A program made the position numbers and the translations under genes. From Zantedeschia hybrid cultivar (lineage: Eukaryota; Streptophyta; Magnoliopsida; Alismatales; Araceae), in assembly GCA_030544215.1 (NCBI GenBank), contig JARZZO010000011.1, forward strand, positions 3,520,001 through 3,584,000: 64,000 nt of DNA, read 5' to 3'. Shown in pieces: positions 37,677 through 49,453 of this stretch. The notes below the pieces were generated by a model that worked only from the letters and a program-made list of their open reading frames with translations, was not told the origin of the DNA and did no database searches. Each line of letters starts with the position of its first letter. The first letter of the stretch is position 1.

Positions 37677-38856
37677 TGTTGGATTTCTCGGATTTCTCCG
37701 GATCGGTCACGCAGCGGAAAATAAAATATTAAACAGCAATCCGTTCCCGTTTCAAAAAATTAAAAACTACGATTATCGGATAATCGATTCTCACCGTGTG
37801 CGGATTCGAATCTGCAACCGTTCGGTTCCGTCGGTGCGACACCGCAAGCCGCGCAAGTGCCCGGCCTCTAGCGAAGTCCACGTGATCCTCCTCGCGACAG
37901 ATATCCTCACGTTCCTCGTTCTTCAGAGCCCACGAAACCTCCGCCGGTCGCCGCAACGATCGCCGCAGCGCGCGGACGATTTTCTGTCGAACGGGATTCG
38001 GAGAAGCGACGGAGCAGATCTAGATCTGTCTGGACGCCAGAGAGAGAGAGAAACAGAGGAGGGGCGGCTAGGGTTAGCAGCAGCTTGGCCTGCTCAGCCC
38101 GTTCGCTATGTTTTATACTAACCGCGCAGTTTTTCATAAAAACCCCCGGTTTGTATAAAACTCATTTAATTATCCATCGCCTTGATAATCATTTGCGTGT
38201 GACCCTCTAGGCCCAATTACCAGTCCAGTTAATAGCCCAATAAGCCCAGTGACTCCTCATTGGCTTTATTAATAAATTAATAACCCTTTATTAATTAATT
38301 AATCAATCGAATTGATGTCGCACATCGAATTCGATCGGACCTCCGATCACGTTGGGTGCCAAGCAACACCGCGTGAATCCAGAAGGTATCGGGGTTAACT
38401 AACCCACTCTTGGAACCTTTCCGCCGACAGTTACCGCATGGATATAATCCTTCATTCGTACAATGCTCTCGAGTCAACTCAGGGTATGGCGTGCTGTCAA
38501 ACCCTAACCGGTCGACTCACTTGGATTGGATGCCGCTGATAAATATCGGAAAACTCCTTTCTCGATATTATCATCCACCCTAACCAGGGACTTCCGCGCA
38601 TCCTTCCTAGAGCATTCTCTCTCTAAGTACCGAGAGCGAATGATTCCTTATTGACACACAATTCCCTTCGACGGTATTCCGCTGTATCCAATCCTTGGCG
38701 TTTTAAAATCCCGTGGCTAGAGATTCGTAAACCAAGGTCAAAGCACATAAGTCCACCGACAAGGTGTCTTTGATGTCTCAGATCCGAGGACCATCCACGC
38801 AACTGCGACAATAGAATCAAGCTGGTTGACAGTAAGGTACAATACCATCCAGCGAT

Positions 38857-40179
38857 TGTAGACACGCTAATTTTGACGTCATTTCGAGTAAATTTCATAT
38901 CATATAATAATGCCTCAGAATGGTCTGATAATTAATCATTAATTAATTTTTATTGATATTTTTGAGTGTCGGGTCAAACAGACATGTTTAAGTTAATCAA
39001 TTAAATTGATTTTAGCTCAAATTTCGGTTAAAATATGCATAATCCTAAAAGGCGTCGATTCATGTGGACGCTATTTAGAGTTTATTCCTATTTTAACGTT
39101 TAAATTTGAATTTTAATTAATTGATTTATTAACTAAAAGGCGTCTGTGAAGGTCGACGCGTTTTAGGTTTCCTAAGCTGTCTTAACTTCTCTTCCGGATG
39201 TTTATCCTTATCTTAATTAGAGTAAAAGACGTCTACCAAAGTAGACGCGTTTTAGCTAATAAAGATAAAGATAAGTTTTCCCGGATATTTATCCTTATCT
39301 TAATTAATCTGAAAGGCGTCAGCCAAGGTAGACGCGTTTTAGATAATTACAGATAAAGATGAATTAATCAGTGATTATCTGCCGATTAAGGTAGATAAAT
39401 CCTAGATTTTTCTATGTTAATCGCGAACGCAGAAAATGCCTATAAATACCTTGCCTATCAAGGAGTTAAAAAAGAAAAATAAAAAAAAAAAAAGAGAGAA
39501 TTATTGAGCCACAGCGTTATAGCGATTTGAAGATCGGAGTAACCACGCCGGAGCGCTGCCACCAGAAGTCGGCATCCTTCTTCCAGATCTTCATCCTTCA
39601 AGGCTTCTCCAACTGGGCATAAGTTTTTCATATTAGAATTTCATTTTCATTCATTAGTTTCATTCTCTCATACTCACTGCATGCAACACACACCACATCA
39701 TTAATTTTTCAAAACCATCTGTTCTAAAGGGGTTTCAAAGCCATCTAAACAAGTGAGTTGCTGTTTTAAACATGTTTCCAACCATAGTTAACTTTATTAT
39801 TTCCATTTAGATTCTCATCACTATTTCTTCTTTATTTTTCTGTGTTTCTGTCCTTGCTGCATTCAACAACAACAACAAGAAATCAAAAAGAGGGAAATCA
39901 AGCACGAAGCCAGGAGAACTTCTGGACGATCCTCAACATTCAACAGCAAGAACGAAAAAACAAAGAGGCTCTCTTTCTTCAGCCGGCTGAAGGAGGGGAA
40001 CCAAGGATTCATTCTTCCGCGTTTAAGCAGGTAGGCGATCAAACTCTTTTGAAGCTTTTTTTTAGTTAAAAGTTTCTGGCGATCACAGCACCTTAGTTGC
40101 ATTTTTTTAATAGGTTAATTTACCCTAAACAACCTAGTTTATCACATTAATCACACGAGCAAATTTTTCAGCACCTACA
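38857..40179 (+). mobile_element. Tat-family solo LTR (plus orientation)
   Basis: 1323 bp, TGTAGACACG...AGCACCTACA, flanked by the perfect duplication GCGAT (38852-38856 and 40180-40184). It is very similar to the LTRs of the intact element in reverse orientation. It lies within the copia LTR at 37677-41882 and keeps the GCGTC palindromes and the TATAAATACC box. Confidence 0.93.
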
Positions 40180-40253
40180 GCGATTCAGTCGAATCAGTTC
40201 AGTGAATTCATTCTCCAATGAGCACCTACAAATTCGCCTTAGTGTCTCCACAC

Positions 40254-41573
40254 TGTAGGTGCTGAAAATGCTCGTGTGATTAACATGAAAAACTATGTTG
40301 TTTAGTGTAAACTAACCTATTAAAAACAGCAACTAAAGTGCAGTGATCGCCAGAAACTTTTAACTTAAAAGTTTCAAAAGAAGTATGATCGCCTACCTGT
40401 TTGAACGCGGAAGATTGAGTCCTTAATTCCCCTCCTTCAGCCGGCTGAAGAAAGAGAGCCCTTTCTTTGTTCTTTTGTTCTTGCTAGTGAGTTTGAGGTT
40501 GAGGATCGTCCAGAAGTCCTTCTGGCTTTGTGCTTGATTTCCCCTTTTGATCTCTTGTTGTTGTTGAGTGCAACAGAGACAGAGACAGGAAATGAAGAAA
40601 TAATGATGAGAATTTTAGATATAAGCAATATCTAAACTAATCATGATTATAAGCATATTTAAACAGCAGACTCACTTGTTTAAATGGCTTTGAAACTCCT
40701 TAAATCAAATAGGTTTTGAAAGATTATGCAGTGGTGTGTGTTGCATGAAGTGATTATGAAGAATGAAATTATGAAGATGTAGAATGAAATGCAGAATTGA
40801 AACACTTATGCCCAATTGGTTGAAGCCTTGAAAGGATGAAGATCTTGAAAGGGACGCCGACTTCTGGAAATGGCAGCGCTCCGGCGTTCCGACGTGGTTG
40901 CTTTGATCTTCAACTCGCTATAATAACGCTCTCTTAATAGCTTTCAACTATGACTTTTTTTTTAACTCTTCGCGATGCAAGGTATTTATAGGCTTTTTCT
41001 GCGTTCGCGATTAACATAGAAAAATCTAGGATTTATCTACTTTAACTGACAGATAAATACTGATTAATTCATCTTTATCTGTAATTATCTAAAACGCGTC
41101 CACCCTGGCTGACGCCTTTCAGATTAATTAAGATAAGGATAAATATCCGGAAAACTTATCTTTATCTTTATTAGCTAAAACGCGTATGCATGTGTAGACG
41201 TCTTTTACACTAATTAAGATAAGGATAAACATCCGGAAGAGAAGTGAAAATAGCTTAGGAAACCTAAAACGCGTCGATTCTCACAGACGCCTTTTAGCTA
41301 ATAAATCAATTAATTAAAATTCAAATTTAAACGCTAAAATAGGAATAAACTTTAAATAGCGTCCACATGGGTCGACGCCTTTTAGAATTATGCATATTTT
41401 TACTGAAATTTGAGCTAAAATCAATTCGATTGATTAACTTAAACATGTCTGTCAAACCCAACACTTAAAAATATCAATAAAAATTAATTAATGATTAATT
41501 ATCAGACCTTTCTGAAGCATTATTATATGATATGAAATTTACTCGAAATGACGTCAAAATTAGCGTGTCTACA
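40254..41573 (-). mobile_element. Tat-family solo LTR (minus orientation)
   Basis: 1320 bp, TGTAGGTGCTG...GTGTCTACA on the plus strand, flanked by CACAC (40249-40253) and CATAC (41574-41578), a duplication with one change. It lies only 74 bases from the previous solo LTR, in opposite orientation, inside the same copia LTR. It is more diverged from the intact LTRs than the copy at 38857-40179. Confidence 0.9.
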
Positions 41574-41882
41574 CATACAAGTGACTTATGAGATCAGTCA
41601 CCCTCATCATATGAGCAGGAGTAATTTGTACTAGTCTAACCGGATATCCGATGTCCTTCTCGGATATCCTCCGACTATGAACGATTAAGAATATGTGTGT
41701 TTAAGTGACCAGTCTCATTAGTATGATCTCATCATAATCTGATCACTATAGCACATATTCACGGACTTCATTATGAAACGATAATTAATGTGATTTACAC
41801 ATAATGAATATTATGCCATTATATTAATAAATGAACAAGATTTGCATAGTCAGATTGGCTTGTAGGCCACCTAAAACTAACA

Positions 41883-42710
41883 TGGGGATCGGGGCATTGA
41901 CCTGGCAACCCAGGCATCTCCTTGCATAACTCCACGCAGTCATGGGCAAGAGTCGGCCACCAGTAGCCATGGTGGAGAAGGGTTCGAGCAAGAGCATGTG
42001 ACCCGACATGATTACCGCATATTCCTTCATAGACCTCCACAATGACTTGGGAGGCCTCCTCCAGCCCTAAGCATTGGAGAAGAGAAGTAGTCAGTGCCCT
42101 CCAGTAAAGGTCCTCGCCATGACCAATATGAACTTGGGGGCCTGGTACTGAATCCTCCTTTCATCCATCCGATCGGCGGGTAGCTGGCCGCTCTGTAGAT
42201 ACTCGATGATAGGGGTCATCCAGCTCCCTTTTTTATTAACTTGAGCGACGTCTGCCAGTTCTGTCGGGCTGATCGCAGGCTTCAGGACTTCTTCAACAGA
42301 GACCGACCGACCGATCAGCTCGAGAAAGCTAGCTTAGCTAACTTGTCTGCCCTTTAATTCTGTTCTCTTGGGATGTGGAGGATTTCAAACCCCTCAAGAG
42401 AGGAGACTAATTGGAGAACCACATCCTTGTACTTCTTCATAGCAGGTTCATCTGCCTCATACTCCCCTTTGACTTGCTTTATCAAGAGCTGGGAGTCTAA
42501 GTGCACTTGGATCTGCATTGCTCTTAACCGCTTGGCCATGTGGATCCCAGAGATCGGGGCTTCGTACTTTGCCTCATTGTTGGTAGCTTGGAACTGGAAC
42601 CTTAATGAGAATTGGAGGATTTCTCCCTCCTGAGAATCGGAGGGTATCAAGATGAGTCTGGCTCCGTAGCCTGCTACTCGGGTTGATCCATTTGTGAAGA
42701 TCTGTCAAAC
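41883..42710 (-). pseudogene. Ty3/gypsy pol remnant (RNase H and integrase zinc site)
   Basis: On the minus strand 42650-42354 encodes a second-type RNase H fragment (FQATNNEAKYEAPISG, HLDSQLLIKQVKGEYEA, LEGFEILHIPREQN). 42042-41883 encodes the start of integrase (GICGNHVGSHALARTLLHHGYWWPT). Order and motifs fit a Tat-like pol, but a different, more distant family than the intact element. It is frameshifted and truncated at the border with the copia LTR. Confidence 0.82.
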
Positions 42711-43534
42711 AGGTCCTTCGCATTAAAAAGAGTGAGTATCATATTAAAAAGAGTTTTCAGACCATTCTAATAGTGATTGTCCACTTAATTAGTGAGATGA
42801 TCGTGGGCAATAGGAGTTGAAATCTAAGATACAATAAACTCTGGTCTAGTGATTATAGTGGGATAGAGATCCATACTTTCTTGTTGTAGCAAAAACTTTA
42901 ACATTATTTGCTTAGGCACTTAAGTATTCTTTTGCCCTTTATGTTACGGTATAGATGCACTTTCGCTATCTGCAAGCGAAATATGTTTAATTTGCATATG
43001 TGATAGGAAATCTAATATGATCTAACGTGATAAGAGTCTGATTATTAGGCCACATGACTTCATTTGATTAGCTTAAAGGCAGTGTTTGTATCATATATTC
43101 CATCGATTTCAAGATCCCCAGATCTTTGGAAAAGCTTGTTTGACAAGTAGTGAAAACAAAGGCCCCTTAGTCAAATCATAGATTTTAAAAGTTTTAAAAA
43201 AATGGTGATTTAAATTTGGACAAGCGGCATCCCCATGTGAACTATATGTACGTTAGTTAGCTACTTAGAGATCCATAGGAAATAGGATACTTGGAGAATC
43301 TGATCAGATGGAGCTTTGCACTATTCCCAAGACTCTTCAAAACTGAAAACAAATGCTGCATAAGACTCTATTTGACAAATTAACCTATGCTATAATTTAT
43401 TAAGCCTATGATTTAATTCAATGTGACCATGTTCCAATCTATGATATGTAACATGAATCATGAACATAAAAATATGTCACCATGTTCCAATCTATGATAT
43501 GTAACATGAATCATGAACATAAGAATATATTTAA
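42711..43534. other. no gene seen; short tandem duplication
   Basis: AT-rich and non-coding. A 56-bp unit containing CCATGTTCCAATCTATGATA is present twice in tandem at about 43428-43530, directly before the Helitron end. Confidence 0.7.
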
Positions 43535-44611
43535 CTAGTTGCAATCCCGTGCGATGCACGGCGAGTTAACATATTTGAATAAAAAAATACAATTAATATA
43601 AGTAAACTTTTACATTTTTTAAATGAATGAATAAAATAATTATAGAAGAATATATATTTAGAAATACTAACATTTTTTTCTATAAACATTTGGTTAGTTG
43701 TTTGGTAAACATTAAAAGTTTACACCATTGTATCCAGAAATATGCATTGAGAGAGAGAAATGAAAAGTAAACTAAAGGTTATTATTATTATTATCCCATG
43801 AGATTATCCCAATAAATGTTGTGTTGAAATATAGATTGGAAGAAAAATGTGAGAGAGAGACTGGTCTCATTAATAACAAAACTAGTTATTATTATCCCAT
43901 AAGACTATCCCAATAATGATAATAAATATTAAAATTTATTATTATTATTTCAAAAGGTTGTCTCAATATTAATAATAATAATAACAACAACAACAATAAT
44001 AATAATAATATGAGTGAGAAAAGTGAAAGAGAGATTGGGACTCATTTATAATAATAATAATAATAATTTTAAAAATATTAATAATAATCTTAAAATTAAT
44101 TATTATTATCTCACGATATTATCTCAATAATAATAATAATAATAATGATGTCAAAATTAGTTATTATTATCCCAAGAGATTGCAACAACAATAACAACAA
44201 CAACAACAATAATAATAATAATAATAGGGGATAGAAAAATAAGAGATAAAAATATTGATAGGAAGAGAGAAAAATATGAAAGAGGAAAAAGAGAGATAAT
44301 AATAATAATAATAATATCAAAATTAGTTATCATTAGCCCATGAGACTATCATTTTGATATTGATTTTTTAATAATAATAGTAATATCAAAATTAATTATT
44401 ATTATCTCAAGAGATTGCAACAACAACAACAAAAATAATAATAATAATAGGGGATAGAAAAATAAGAGATAAAAATATTAATAGGAAGAGAGATAATAAT
44501 GATAATAATAATATCAAAATTAGTTATCATTAGCCCATGAGACTACCATTTTGATATTGATTTTTTAATAATAATAATATCAAAATTAGTTATTATTATC
44601 TCAAAAGATTG

Positions 44612-44642
<31 letters not shown>

Positions 44643-45404
44643 AATAATAATAGGGGATAGAAAAATAAGAGATAAAAATATTAATAGGAAGAGAGAAAAA
44701 TATGAAAGAGGAGAAAGAGAGATAATAATGATAATAATAATATCCAAATTAGTTATCATTAGTCCATGAGACTACCATTTTGATATTGATTTTTTAATAA
44801 TAATAATAATATCGAAATTAGTTATTATTATCTCAAGAGATTGCAACAACAAAATAATAGAGGACAGAAAAAAATAAGAGATAAAAATATTAATAGGGAG
44901 AGAGAAAAATGTGAAAGAGGAGAAAGAGAAATAATAATAATAATGGAAGACAAAAAAATAGAAGATAAAAATATTAATAGGGAGAGAGAAAAATATAAAA
45001 GAAGAGAAAAAGAGATAATAATAATAATAGAGGACAGAAAAATAGGAGATAAAAATATTAATAGGGAGAGAGAAAAATATAAAAGAAGAGAAAAAGAGAT
45101 AATAATAATAATAGAGGACAGAAAAATAAGAGATAAAAATATTAATAGAGAAAGAGAAGAATATAAAAGAGGAGAAAAAGAGATAATAATAATAATAATA
45201 CTTAGGCAGAGGGGGGAGGGGAGAGAATTAATGAGAGAGAGAGAGGAGAGAGAGAGAATTAATGAGAAGGGGAGAAGAGAGAGAATTCATAGGGGACAAA
45301 GATATTAATAGGGAAGGTAGAAAGAGAAAATTCTAGCGAAAAATAAAGAATTCTGGTGTTGACACGTGGCATCAAGGAATTCTGTTTTATATATATAATA
45401 TAGA
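43535..45404 (-). mobile_element. non-autonomous Helitron
   Basis: On the minus strand the element starts TCTATATTATATATATAAAA at 45404, preceded by A. It ends with a hairpin (CCGTGC-ATC-GCACGG at 43547-43561), eight bases, then CTAG at 43538-43535, followed by T. A|TC start, 3' hairpin, CTAG|T end and no target duplication are the Helitron signature. A CCACGTGTC box lies just inside the 5' end. The 1.87-kb body has no Rep/helicase frame and is mostly AAT-type repeats, so it would depend on an autonomous partner. Confidence 0.82.
43780..45230. repeat. AAT/CAA microsatellites within longer tandem repeats
   Basis: Runs of ATA/AAT and CAA units are embedded in longer repeats. A block with AAGAGATTGCAACAAC recurs at about 44175, 44410, 44605 and 44837 (period about 195-235). 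From about 44860 to 45190 a purine-rich unit of about 84 bases (AGGACAGAAAAATAAGAGAT and TATTAATAGGGAGAGAG) occurs four times. The open frame 44841-45308 is only this repeat. Confidence 0.9.
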
Positions 45405-47697
45405 TTTGATGCTAGCCGTGTGAAATTGAATGTGTGCTATATATGATATGATTCATACATCTTCTTGTGTTAAAGGTTATGTTCTGGCATGTGCACTAGC
45501 AAAAAATTTGTGATTACGAACTGTAAGATATGACTAAAATATGTTTCATGTGACATATGATCTTTAACTTTTTAAAAATATGCCTCGGTAAGTTTGACAA
45601 TACGACTTTGCTTTATATATCAACTTTTCATATGTTATGTGTTGGAATAATTCAATTTTCATGATATGATTGGTGAATCTTATTATATATTATGTCATAT
45701 GTGGTGTTTAGATGCCTATTGGGTCAAAAGACTTACTTTGCATGCTAACAATTGCGGGAAAATTTGGTTCAGAGTCTAAGCAGGAAGAGGTGTGCTTCGG
45801 TTCAATGGACTTCAAGGAGAAGCAAATCATTTCTGATAGATTAGTTCTTTGATTTTCCTTTCAATAGAATATGGTAGGTTGTCATGTGAGGGGTTATGTA
45901 ATTTGGAACTTTATATTGACTACGTAATTTAGATATTTAAATTTTATATATTGGTGATAATATCGATATTTGCTATAATTATCGTTTGGACTTTCATTGA
46001 GTTTGATTTATTGAGTTCATCTTGTTGTTGCACGCTCCAGAAATATTATTTACATGACCTGGTTAAAGGATCTAGAAAGAGATAATTACCTAAGGACATA
46101 TGCATGCATGAGGTGATAAAACCTTCTCAAGAATGAAAATAAGTGGATATAATTTCTTTCCATAGGAAGAATTGAAACGATGGATTCTACAGGATTAGTT
46201 TTGAACTCACAATATAATCTTTTAGTTTGGATAGAATATGTAATAACCCACTCCCTCTAAGGTTAATAGCTTAATATTGATCTTCTTTAAAATTTCATTT
46301 ATTATTTCATTGGTTTTTTCTAAAGATAAATATTAAAAAATAAAATATGTAAAAATGTCATGGCCTGTCAACCTAATTGTTCGATTCTGCTCTTTTGTTT
46401 GACCTAAGTGAACATCTTTTTTTCTGTTTTGCATGTATAGTATTATGTTGTTTTTTACTTTCGATGTCACTTGATTTTTTTTTTACAAAAAAATGACCAC
46501 ATATCTAAATTCATAAATATTTTTATATATTTGCATTTGTTGCTGTTGATTTTAACATTCAATGATAAAAGTCTTATTCTATATATTTATATCTATGGTT
46601 GTTGCTTTTGATCTTCTTTTTATCATAATTTAATATTTATATATCTTTTCCTTGGACTTTCAAATCCCTGCTTTAGTTTCAACTCTAGGTTTTACATTAT
46701 TTGGCTTCTTAATCATGTTTTCCATAGTAAGTACTTCGCATTCACTTTATATAATCTCTCAAACACATCTAGATGATGCCATCAGCCTCCTTCTATTTTC
46801 CTCTTTCACCGATCAATTGGCCAAGACAAATAATTTGACAAGTCTACGTAGAGCCAGCCTTGGGTTCTTGACTTGGAGCTGATCCCGTCAAAGGAATTTC
46901 CTCGAACTCCCAAAGGGAGGGACCCCAAAAACAAAAAGACCGTTATGATCTCTGTAGTGTCCATCAAACGGCCTAGGCATCTTGGATCAGAAACAAGGAA
47001 TTAGCCACCGTTTGATCGTCCCTCCCCGTCCTTTTCTTCGATCACGAACGGGGTCCGCTCTTACTGCGTCGACTTTGGACTGCGTCGCATCCATCGAGAC
47101 GCCTCCTTGTTCCTTCCATTTTTTCACTCTCTTCATGCGACGAAATATGCTCCACGCCAAATCTACCAACTGACGTAGCCGTTACTAACCCTCGCATCAC
47201 CGCGCACGCGTCGTACCCTGGAACTCCACGTCGGATGCGTACGATATACGTGTGGAATTTGAGTCAGTGGCCAAAATAGAATTGACCAAAACGAGAGCTT
47301 TGCGCGTGGGGAAGAACAAACAAACCCGCGAATCCCGAGTGCCAAGTCAAACGCCGACCACAGAATCCCACCTCTCTTTGCAAGTTTCCTCCCGTTCTCC
47401 TCTGGACCTCTGGAAAGAGGAGGATGCTAAGGTGGGTCCACTAGAAGATCGCCAGAAGGCATCTTGGTTCCTTGCAAAATGCAATCTTCCAAGCCCAGGT
47501 GCCCCGCAAAGGCGCCTCCTTTGTCGCCTCCCTCCCCCTCCCCCTCTCCCTGCTGCTCGCAATTTCCCTTTTTCCTGTGATGGGTCTCCTGGAGGGTCTC
47601 CGTTTCGAGTTGGGTGTCTCTTATTTCTTCTCCTCAACGCTTCTCCCATGTGTAATATCATGGTTTTGTTGGGTTTTCCAGGCATGGGTCATCGGAA
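45405..47697. other. intergenic and upstream region of the coiled-coil gene
   Basis: AT-rich to about 46,880, with no gene seen. It then becomes GC-rich towards the next gene, probably promoter and 5' leader. A TTTTCCAG acceptor-like site just before the start codon suggests an intron in the leader. Confidence 0.55.
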
Positions 47698-49453
47698 ATG
47701 GCAAAGGTCGCCTCCCCAACTGCGTCAAGATCGATCAGGGCGTCCCCAAGTTCCCCCGACACGGCCAACTCCAAGCCTGCAAGGCCCTTCGAACGGAGGT
47801 ACTCGGCACCCAAGGCGGCGCTATCACCAGAGGTATTGATCCTGCCGTTGTCATCCCTTTCTGCTCATTTGGTCTCAATTGGTGTTTCCTTCTTTGATCA
47901 AGGTGTGTATTTTTATTCCTTCTTGTTCCGGGTTTTCATCTGATCATTTGGCGATCTTCTGTATTGTCGATTCCATTTAGATGCGCGTGATGAGGGCCCC
48001 CGAGGTGCAGCAGCAACCGGGTCAGGTCCAGGAGGAGCTGAGGAGGGCGAGGGAGGAGAAGGCCCAGGCTCTGGAGGAGGTCAAGGAGATGAAACAAGCG
48101 CTGGCTTGGAGAATGGAGGAGGGTGAGGACGTGGGGAGGATTAAAATGTTGGAGATAGAGGTGGAGAAGGCCAAGGACTCGGAGAGGAAGATGTTGGAAT
48201 CTCTGACCTCTCAGACCAAGCAGTTGGAGGGGGCCAAGATAGAGCTCGAAGAAGCCAAGCTAGAGATGAGGCATCTCCAAGAGAGCCTCCGAGGTGTGGA
48301 AGGCGGCTCGGTGAGTAGTCGAAGTGATGGAATTCTAGGAAGGTTTCTTGACAAGCCCAACTCATCTGATTCGCCCCATTCCAGTGAGGATGTTGCGTGG
48401 CTTAGGAATGAGCTTAGGCTGGCGATTGAGGCAGAGGAGAAGAACAAGAAGGCCATGGATGACTTGGCATTCACACTCAAAGAGGTGACGACTGAGTTGA
48501 ACCAATTGAAAGAGATGCTATCCACCACACAATCCGAGTTGGATAGAGTGAAGGCAGAAGCTGATGATTCTAAATTGGTGTTGAACACCACCGAGGAGAA
48601 GCTTCAAGTGACTTCGGAAGAAGCCGAGAGGCTGAGGATGGAAGCTGATGAATCCATTGTCGCCTGGAATGCGAAAGAAAATGGGTTCATAAATTGTATG
48701 AAGGTGTCTGAAGAGGAAATAACAAAGCTGAAGCAAGAGAACTTTAGACTGGTAGAGTCCCAGAGGACTGCCAGGGAAGAGTGTTCTAAGTTGCGAGATA
48801 TCATGAAGCAGGCACTGAACGAGGCTACTGTTGTCAAAGAAGCATTGGAGATTGCTAGGAGAGAGAATTCTCAGCTCAAGGACCTCCTGTCTGAGAAGGA
48901 GAATTCATTGAAGGCCATCAAGCAAGATTACGAGAACCTCAAGGTTAGCGAGGCAGCGGCCGTCGACAGTGTCGAGGGATTGAAGAACCTGCTTGCTGCA
49001 ACATCAGGCACAGAAATGAGAAGCACAGTCCCAGTTGATGCTGGGTCACTCGCAAAGCCAACAGAAACGGCTAATGAGGGCTCAGAAACCAAAGGAATAG
49101 AAAAGTTCCCAGCAGAAGAATGGAGAAGTGACACTAATTCTCACAGTGAGAATGGGTTGAAAGATCCTAGTGCACGTTCAGGACCATTGCTTGGGTCTAT
49201 GTCCGAGAGGGCAAGCTTGTCATCCCAAAAGGATCGCATGTATGCATCATTTAGCTGTGTATCCGAGTTGACAGCTTCCCCGTTGCCTGAATTGGACAAT
49301 GGAGATGTCAATTCTGATGGTTTTGATCACATGGAAAGGCTCCACCTAGATGGGATGAACAATGAACGTGGCGTTCCAACTAAGCAGAAGAAGAAGAGGC
49401 AGATTCTTCGAAGGTTTAGCGACTTGTTGAGAAGAAGCAGCCTTCACAAGTAA
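47698..49453 (+). CDS. coiled-coil protein, probably WEB family
   Basis: Exons 47698-47832 and 47981-49453 join in phase across a 148-bp GT..AG intron and encode 535 residues. The N-terminus is Ser/Pro/Ala-rich and basic (MAKVASPTASRSIRASPSS). Residues about 55-390 are heptad-rich coiled coil with blocks such as EAEEKNKKAMDDLAFTLKEV, ESIVAWNAKENGF and TAREECSKLRDIMKQA. These resemble plant WEB (weak chloroplast movement under blue light) family proteins of the At1g65010/At3g02930 type. A Ser-rich region follows, and the end is strongly basic (KKKRQILRRFSDLLRR). Those relatives are usually longer. WEB proteins are linked to actin-based organelle movement, but the role of this one is not shown by sequence. 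Confidence 0.7.

Larger units (their letters stand above)
37677..41882 (-). mobile_element. Ty1/copia-type LTR, interrupted by two Tat-family solo LTRs
   Basis: On the minus strand it runs from TGTTAGTTTTAGG at 41882 to 37677 and aligns along its length with the solo LTR at 33783-35361. Matching blocks include GGCCTACAAGCC, CTCATATGATGAGGG-like, GTGCTCATTGGAGAATGA and TTCCGCTGCGT. Without the two inserts it would be about 1.55 kb, close to the 1579 bp of the other copy. Flanks TGAAC and TGGGG do not match, and the two sides are different sequences, so it is not a simple solo LTR. Recombination may have joined two places. Confidence 0.78.

Noticed and set aside
44841..45308. 155-residue repeat protein (RKIGDKNINRERE units)
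   Set aside because: It is a translated purine-rich tandem repeat inside a Helitron; no gene signals.
47252..47839. 195-residue frame across the start of the coiled-coil gene
   Set aside because: It runs through the leader and exon 1 in another frame; the exon 1 to exon 2 join at 47832/47981 supports the ATG at 47698 instead.
48211..48837. Minus-strand frames inside the coiled-coil gene
   Set aside because: Antisense shadows of a Glu/Lys-rich reading frame.
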